Part shown: in pieces, positions 60,101 through 64,000 of the stretch
How positions within the stretch are numbered: position 1 is the first letter of the stretch
Layout: the number at the start of each line of letters is the position of its first letter
Assembly: GCF_003994855.1 (NCBI RefSeq)
Contig: NZ_CP034142.1
Coordinates: 3,658,001 to 3,722,000, forward strand
From: Marinobacter sp. NP-4(2019)
GTDB lineage: Bacteria; Pseudomonadota; Gammaproteobacteria; Pseudomonadales; Oleiphilaceae
Direction of reading: 5' to 3'
DNA length: 64,000 nt
Program-made: the position numbers and the translations under genes
Notes under the pieces: generated by a model
Databases searched by the model: none
Told to the model about the DNA's origin: nothing
What the model saw: the letters and a program-made list of their open reading frames with translations, nothing else

Positions 60101-60164
60101 ACAGGCAAAGCATGGTCACCACCATGCCCAGCAAACGCTGGTAGTTCAGCAGGCGGGGAGGCAT
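57141..60164 (-). CDS. RND-family efflux pump, inner-membrane transporter
   Basis: The 1007-residue product has the AcrB/MexB-type layout: a membrane helix near the N-terminus, a large periplasmic domain, helices 2-6, a second periplasmic domain and helices 7-12. Typical segments are GMVTVNYPGASADAVERLV (porter start), IAVIGMVISLGILIDNAIVIVESI (helix 4 region with conserved Asp), and ALVGIVVNNAIVLLDVMDRQLEKGEGIREAV. It overlaps the adaptor gene by one base. No outer-membrane factor gene is nearby. Confidence 0.93.
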   Translation of the reverse strand: MPPRLLNYQRLLGMVVTMLCLLGIAAYSTMPRQEDPSFPYRAGMVTVNYPGASADAVERLVLNPLTDELRQVEEVDFTQSTARTGVAIVRVRLNDTIYDTDSAWDRVRQAMDRARLEFPADVGQMALDDRLIDIPAIVLAVGGATSVTELSKVAERLKQNLSDIPGVSRIELEGDADEQITLALDDAAMFRLGISPARVMDTLARRNQTIPGGFVVVDGRRMSVLPNSEFADIDAIRATPIELPDGSQVPLAAAAEVWRGPEEPRQPETWFDGERVVLVSVIMEEDSTDAIRFGERVRERLDTIRGDFAPYQIREMFFQPDKVEQRLDNLAWSLVLSVLIIVAVVFTGMGIRMGILVASILPMVALISIGLYDLGGGVLHQIAVIGMVISLGILIDNAIVIVESIQGHLDSGMRRLDALKQSVRELAGPLGASTGTTLAAFAPLLLSKGGTADFTRGVPVMIMLTLSVSYLLAISAVPLLAARFLKPRRATGQDRLVGLARFLGGLVYRIPGKLMLAGLVLVLVSLALTPFMKQQFFPNADRPQVIVELYMPEGTDQERTSAVAADLERAIRKRPEAIQIHRFTGFTGPSFYYNLQRSPQAPNRGRIVVSTPTLADTTELIPWIREYANNHLPELNLSVGILGQGPPRAAPVEIRVYHADDDTRAEAVEQVFSALRQVRGTVDVRHDLDIGVPSISINVDDASAARYGINRSDVAQGLYGQSFGVVAEQYRQEEDPIPLVLRSREGTSLSLSRLLSINIYNDQGDAVPLSAVTSVKTSWEPAARYLRNGVRMNTVTANLLTGYSFSQALQGLEAALAENPLPAGTRLGMGGDAEGSDDANNALLTTAPIGILLLFFLLIQFNSFRRVGIILLTVPLATVGIFPGLVLSGSPFGFQSLLGVIALVGIVVNNAIVLLDVMDRQLEKGEGIREAVRTAVEQRTRPILLTTATTVAGLLPLAFSSSTLWPPMAWAIISGLLASTVLTLLVIPSVCSKVIHCKVAEPENAPA

Positions 60165-61243
60165 CAGTGCACCTCCACAGCGTCACCATCGGTTACCCGT
60201 GTCATGCCCGCGTAAATGACCTGATCGCCCGCTTCAAGGCCGTCGGCGTCCACCACTACACGTTCACCAATCACCCGCTGGACACTGACAGGTACACGGC
60301 GAGCCACGCCATCCGACACCCGAAACACGCTGGCACCACTGGGAGATTTCATGACCGACAGCAATGGAACCGTGGTCGCCACCACCTCAGTCGGCGTAAT
60401 ACCAACCTCAACCGGCTCCCCCGGCTCCAGGGTATCAGCGGGCAGGCTCACCAACACCGGATGCAGCTCGCCCCGCACGCCTCCTGCCTGTGCAATTTCA
60501 ACAACGGAACCGGTTTCCGGCGCCCGGTTCCGGTCCTGCACGGACCAGACCGGCAGCAGTTGCCCCAGACTGACATGGCCCAACATATAGGCCGGCACCC
60601 GGACTTCCACTTCCCGACCGTTGGGAGAAGACAACCGTATCACCGGCTGCCCCGCAGCCACGAACTCATCCCGTTCAACCAGTACGGCCTCCACGCGGCC
60701 GTTAAACGGGGCCCTCAGCACACTCTCTTCCAGCAATCGCGATGCCTCCGCCAGTGAGGCGCGAGCCGTGGCGACACTGGCCCGCAGGCCATCACGACGG
60801 GCAGCGATCTGCTCCAGAGTCTGCTCGGAAACCACGCCCCGTTCGTGCAATCGGCTGGAACGCTCCCACTCCCGCTTTGCCTGATCGTACTGGGTATTCA
60901 ACTCGTCGAGTCGTGCGCGGGCCGAATCACGGGCCGGTTCCAGGGCCGGGTTATACACCCGGGCCAGCAAATCGCCCTTGGCAACTTCCTGCCCCAGCTC
61001 AACATCACGTTCACGCAGGGTTCCGCTCACCTGGAAGGTCAGGGTCGCTCTCTGGGTGGCACGGATAATCCCGGAGAACCTCAAGGGAATACCTTCGGTC
61101 TGGCCACCCGCCACTTCCGCAGTCCGAACAGAGACTGTGTGAACGACGCTCTCGGGAGACGCTTCCTGGGATTTGCAGCCCGCCATGATCAGCACGGCGG
61201 CCGCGATCAGAAAAGGTTTAATGATGATTCGATTCGGATTCAT
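60164..61243 (-). CDS. RND efflux adaptor lipoprotein (membrane fusion protein)
   Basis: The 359-residue product has a lipoprotein signal (LIAAAVLIMAGC), a barrel-sandwich region (GTLRERDVELGQEVAKGDLLARVYNPA), a helical hairpin (DELNTQYDQAKREWERSSRLHERGVVSEQTLEQIAA) and a beta-barrel (GRVEAVLVERDEFVAAGQPVI). The frame extends to 61336, but ATG 61243 starts the signal exactly and has GGAAGG upstream. It is the first gene of the pump operon, facing the TetR gene. Confidence 0.92.
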   Translation of the reverse strand: MNPNRIIIKPFLIAAAVLIMAGCKSQEASPESVVHTVSVRTAEVAGGQTEGIPLRFSGIIRATQRATLTFQVSGTLRERDVELGQEVAKGDLLARVYNPALEPARDSARARLDELNTQYDQAKREWERSSRLHERGVVSEQTLEQIAARRDGLRASVATARASLAEASRLLEESVLRAPFNGRVEAVLVERDEFVAAGQPVIRLSSPNGREVEVRVPAYMLGHVSLGQLLPVWSVQDRNRAPETGSVVEIAQAGGVRGELHPVLVSLPADTLEPGEPVEVGITPTEVVATTVPLLSVMKSPSGASVFRVSDGVARRVPVSVQRVIGERVVVDADGLEAGDQVIYAGMTRVTDGDAVEVH

Positions 61244-61313
61244 GACCAGCCCTTCCTTCCGTGTTCGTGATGTTTGTCTGCCCCGAAATCCCTGGAAGCA
61301 ATCGTTGTTAACA

Positions 61314-61344
61314 GACATAATGTCATTCTTTGACAAATTGTCAA
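61314..61344. promoter_or_regulatory. Two palindromes between the pump operon and tetR
   Basis: GACATAATGTC (61314-61324) and TTGACAAATTGTCAA (61330-61344) are each perfect palindromes with TGTC/GACA half-sites. Centres are 18 bases apart. They lie between the divergent adaptor and TetR genes, where a TetR operator is expected. Confidence 0.65.
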
Positions 61345-61408
61345 TAATCGGTTTTTATCTATCATAAGGTAAGATGACTGAGTAGTTCCCCACCGACCGG
61401 ACACGAGA

Positions 61409-62050
61409 ATGAGCGAGAAGTTGAAAACACGCAGGGAGCGGGAAAAGCAGGCCCGTTACGACGCTATCCTGGACGCCGCTGAACTGGTTTTCTCGGAGAA
61501 GGGTTACGACCGCACGTCCATGGATGATATAGCCCGCACCGCCAGCCTGAGCCGGGCTCTGCTGTACGTGTACTTCAAGGACAAGGCGGCCATCCAGCGA
61601 GGCATCATGCTGCGTGCAGGCCAAAGCCTGTGCCGCCGTTTTGAGCAGGCGCGAGACAGTGCCACCACGGGGCTGGCGCAGATCACTGCCATGGGGGAGG
61701 CCTACTACCACTTTTACCTGGAAGAACCGGACTACTTTTCAGCCATGACCAAGGCGTCCACCGCCATGACGGAAGCGGACGAACAACAGGCCATGGATAT
61801 GCTGTGCTCGAAATCCGAGCTGATGGAGCTGATGGAGGGGGCCATTCGTCTGGGCCTCGAGGATGGTACGATGAACCGCGATCGTATCCATGATCCAGTG
61901 GAGACAGCTCTTTACCTGCGTGGAGCGTTACACGGCGTCATCTTGCTGTGTCAAAGCGAAATGGCCGAGAGTGGCCAGGTGGAGAAATTCTCCGCGGAGT
62001 CCCTGATCCGTCACACCATGGAGATGCTGACGTCTTCTATTGCTTCTTAA
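61409..62050 (+). CDS. TetR/AcrR-family regulator of the RND pump
   Basis: The 213-residue product has an N-terminal helix-turn-helix of the TetR type (YDAILDAAELVFSEKGYDRTSMDDIARTASLSRALLYVYFKDKAAIQRGIML) and a variable ligand-binding part. It is divergent from the adaptor gene with a 165-base region holding two palindromes. It most likely represses the pump, which inference rests on position. Confidence 0.9.
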   Translation: MSEKLKTRREREKQARYDAILDAAELVFSEKGYDRTSMDDIARTASLSRALLYVYFKDKAAIQRGIMLRAGQSLCRRFEQARDSATTGLAQITAMGEAYYHFYLEEPDYFSAMTKASTAMTEADEQQAMDMLCSKSELMELMEGAIRLGLEDGTMNRDRIHDPVETALYLRGALHGVILLCQSEMAESGQVEKFSAESLIRHTMEMLTSSIAS

Positions 62051-62056
62051 AGAATA

Positions 62057-62088
62057 TTGTCGGATTAGCCGCAGGCGTAATCCGACAA
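62057..62088. repeat. REP-like palindromic element, copy 3
   Basis: Arms TTGTCGGATTA and TAATCCGACAA are perfect over 11 bases, placed between convergent tetR and astB, 6 bases after the tetR stop. The inner nine bases of each arm match the copies at 5393 and 18981. Confidence 0.75.
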
Positions 62089-62094
62089 AACAAC

Positions 62095-63435
62095 TCAAAT
62101 CTGAAAATCGTAGATGGAGCCCAGACCCAGAATACCGGTCAACTCGTCCAGAGCCTTGCGGACTTCATCCAGCAGCATCGGATCCGCCAGATCCTCCGTC
62201 GACAACTCCTCACGGTAATGGGCTTCAACCCAGGTCGTCAGGCGCTCGTACAGGGCATCATTCAGCAGCACGCCATGATGCATGGCCTTGAGCTCATCAT
62301 CGTTCAGTGCCACACGCAGGCGCAGGCACGCCGGGCCACCGCCATTGCGCATGGACTGTTTGACGTCAAACACTTCCACTGATGTGATCGGGCTGTCGCC
62401 TTTCACCAGGTCATCCAGATAACGGCTGACCGAAGGAACCTCACGGCATTCTCCGGGCACCGCCAGCAACATACCATCGGCGATGTTCAGCAACTGACTG
62501 TTGAACAGGTACGATTGCACCGCATCCTCGATGGGCACCTCGGCATTGCTGACACGCACGGCCTGCAATTCGGCGCCGGTCAACCGGCTGCGGATATCGG
62601 CCAATACCTTCTCTTCCTCAAGAAAAGCCATTTCGTGGTAGAACAGAGTATTGGCATTGCCCACGGCAATTACATCGTTATGGAACACACCGGCATCAAT
62701 GGCCGCAGGATTTTGCTGGGCAAAAACCACGTGGCTGTCACTCAAACCGTGCAGGCGGGCGATGGCCTGTGAAGCCTCCAGGCTTTGTCGTGCGGGATAC
62801 TTTACCGGAGCCGGTGCCAGTTCATTGAAGGCTACCTGACCATAGACAAACAACTCCACCCCCGGCTCACCGTAACGGCTGCACAGGCGGGTATGGTTGG
62901 CCGCCCCTTCATCACCAAAATGACTGACCGAAGGCAGTGCCGGATGATGGGCAAACCAGGCATCATCCGCAAAAATGGACTTCAGCACCCTGCCAGTTAC
63001 CACATGCTCAATGGAGCGGTGAAACTTGGCACTGAGGTTAGCCGGTGTGAAGTGCACGCGATGATCCGAGGTATCCGCACTGGGTGACACCGTAGCCGCA
63101 TTGGCGGTCCACATCGCTGAGGCCGAAGAGGCCGCGGCCAGAATCGACGGGCTTTCTTTGGCAACGGCCGCCAGCACAGCCTTGTCCGATCCGGTGAACC
63201 CCAGCGCCTTCAGCGTCGGAATGTGAGGCCGCTCGTGGGGAGGCAAAATGCCCTGAACGTAGCCCCGATCCGCCAGCCGCTTCATCTTGGCCAGGCCCTG
63301 AAGCGCCGCTTCTTTGGGGTTGGACACCGCATTCACATTGGACTTGGACGCCACATTGCCCCATGACAGACCGGCGTAATTGTGAGTGGGGCCAACCAGG
63401 CCATCGAAATTGGCTTCTACCGCGTGCTTGGGCAT
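62095..63435 (-). CDS. astB: N-succinylarginine dihydrolase AstB
   Basis: Second step of the AST pathway; hydrolyses succinylarginine to succinylornithine, ammonia and CO2. The 446-residue product has the family sequence EANFDGLVGPTHNYAGLSWGN at the start, SSASAMWTANAATVSPSADT, FGDEGAANHTRL, FAQQNPAAIDAGVFHNDVIAVGN and the catalytic-cysteine region NGGGPACLRLRVAL. ATG 63435 (MPKHAVEANF) fits the length of E. coli and Pseudomonas proteins best; ATG 63447 and an alternative start at 63465 are longer. It overlaps or abuts astD depending on the start. Confidence 0.94.
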   Translation of the reverse strand: MPKHAVEANFDGLVGPTHNYAGLSWGNVASKSNVNAVSNPKEAALQGLAKMKRLADRGYVQGILPPHERPHIPTLKALGFTGSDKAVLAAVAKESPSILAAASSASAMWTANAATVSPSADTSDHRVHFTPANLSAKFHRSIEHVVTGRVLKSIFADDAWFAHHPALPSVSHFGDEGAANHTRLCSRYGEPGVELFVYGQVAFNELAPAPVKYPARQSLEASQAIARLHGLSDSHVVFAQQNPAAIDAGVFHNDVIAVGNANTLFYHEMAFLEEEKVLADIRSRLTGAELQAVRVSNAEVPIEDAVQSYLFNSQLLNIADGMLLAVPGECREVPSVSRYLDDLVKGDSPITSVEVFDVKQSMRNGGGPACLRLRVALNDDELKAMHHGVLLNDALYERLTTWVEAHYREELSTEDLADPMLLDEVRKALDELTGILGLGSIYDFQI

Positions 63436-63457
63436 GTGTCCGTCCATCAGTCGTCGA

Positions 63458-64000
63458 TCAATCAAAACTCAAACCGGGCGCCAGGCTGTCCGGCATCTCA
63501 CTTTTCTTCGCTTCCAGCGAGGCCATCGGCCACGCGCAGTAATCCGCTGCGTAGTAGGCGCTGGGGCGATGGTTGCCACTGGCCCCCACACCTCCAAACG
63601 GCGCCGCGCTGCTGGCACCGGTCAGCGGACGGTTCCAATTGACGATACCGGCGCGCACTTCATCTGCCAGCCGCTCGTAGAGCTTGCGATCATCGGTGAG
63701 AATGCCGGCGGACAAGCCGTAACGGGTATTGTTTGCCAGCTCCAGTGCCTCGTCAAAACTCTTGTAACGATAGACCGTCAACAACGGCCCGAAAAACTCC
63801 TCGTCGCTCAGATCCAGGCCAGTCGCATCAAGAATACCGGGAGATAACAAGCCGGTATCGGGCTTCAACTGCCTCATTTCCAACAGCGAGCGCGCGCCTT
63901 TCTCAATCATGCTGCCCTGCACCGACAGCAGCTTCTCTGCCGCTTCTGCAGAGATCACGGACCCCATAAATGGCTGAGGCTCGGCGTCGAATTCACCCAC
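63458..64000 (-). CDS. astD: Succinylglutamate semialdehyde dehydrogenase AstD, partial
   Basis: The 180 visible residues are the C-terminal third of an aldehyde dehydrogenase: EEFFGPLLTVYRYKSFDEALELANNTRYGLSAGILTDD, then GIVNWNRPLTGASSAAPFGGVGASGNHRPSAYYAADYCAWP, the AstD signature. The catalytic Cys and Glu lie beyond the window edge. It oxidises succinylglutamate semialdehyde to succinylglutamate. It precedes astB in the transcript, in an astA-D-B-like order. Confidence 0.93.
   Translation of the reverse strand: MGEFDAEPQPFMGSVISAEAAEKLLSVQGSMIEKGARSLLEMRQLKPDTGLLSPGILDATGLDLSDEEFFGPLLTVYRYKSFDEALELANNTRYGLSAGILTDDRKLYERLADEVRAGIVNWNRPLTGASSAAPFGGVGASGNHRPSAYYAADYCAWPMASLEAKKSEMPDSLAPGLSFD

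Noticed and set aside
1..64000. CRISPR array, rRNA genes, insertion sequences
   Set aside because: No regularly spaced repeats, no rRNA-like sequence and no transposase with terminal repeats were seen. The only recombinases are the island integrase and the serine recombinase.

Overview
The window looks like a chromosomal segment of a marine gammaproteobacterium, most likely Marinobacter or a close relative. The reasons are the gene content and order: a suf operon ending in sufT and sufE, a gpmI-envC-yibQ block divergent from yibN-secB, the glc locus, AST arginine catabolism, flagellar flgP/flgT, and moderately GC-rich coding sequence. This genus call is inference from family resemblance; no database was searched.

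Layout. Bases 1-6489 hold the SUF iron-sulfur assembly operon (sufBCDSA, sufT, sufE). Bases 6490-8231 carry flgP-flgT on the minus strand. Bases 8489-12734 hold a TraF-like outer-membrane protein, cca, a thiolase and trmL. Bases 12817-18957 hold secB and yibN, then divergently gpmI, an EnvC-like protein, ctpA and yibQ. Bases 19022-21800 are hisBHAF on the minus strand. Bases 21914-26202 hold an SRPBCC protein, an AsmA-like protein, mutY and yggX, followed by tRNA-Phe at 26323-26398.

A 13.7 kb genomic island (26399-40081) is integrated at the 3' end of tRNA-Phe. The last 30 bases of the tRNA are repeated exactly at 40052-40081. The island carries a tyrosine integrase, a small ORF coupled to a MarR-like regulator, a type I restriction-modification operon (hsdM, a frameshifted hsdS, hsdR), a gene of the abortive-infection C-terminal type with a HEPN-like motif, a serine recombinase, an rnhA/Bro-N/small-ORF operon, a cluster of hairpins, and two orphan membrane genes. 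This is the accessory, defence-like part of the window. The combination of type I RM with a HEPN-like Abi gene recalls the PrrC arrangement, and it is the best candidate for an undescribed system here.

Right of the island are a NYN/OST-HTH protein, a TonB-dependent siderophore receptor behind a Fur-box-like sequence, a DUF3012 lipoprotein, a Bcr/CflA exporter, an ArfA-like protein, a LysE exporter, a CaCA antiporter and a DUF4124 protein. Next comes the glycolate oxidase locus (GlcG-like gene and glcDEF on the minus strand, glcC divergent, a perfect palindrome between). A basic amino-acid ABC transporter followed by astE comes next, then an RND pump with its adaptor and a divergent TetR regulator. 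The window ends inside the ast operon (astB, then astD running off the right edge). The transporter, astE, astB and astD together point to arginine uptake and catabolism through the succinyltransferase pathway.
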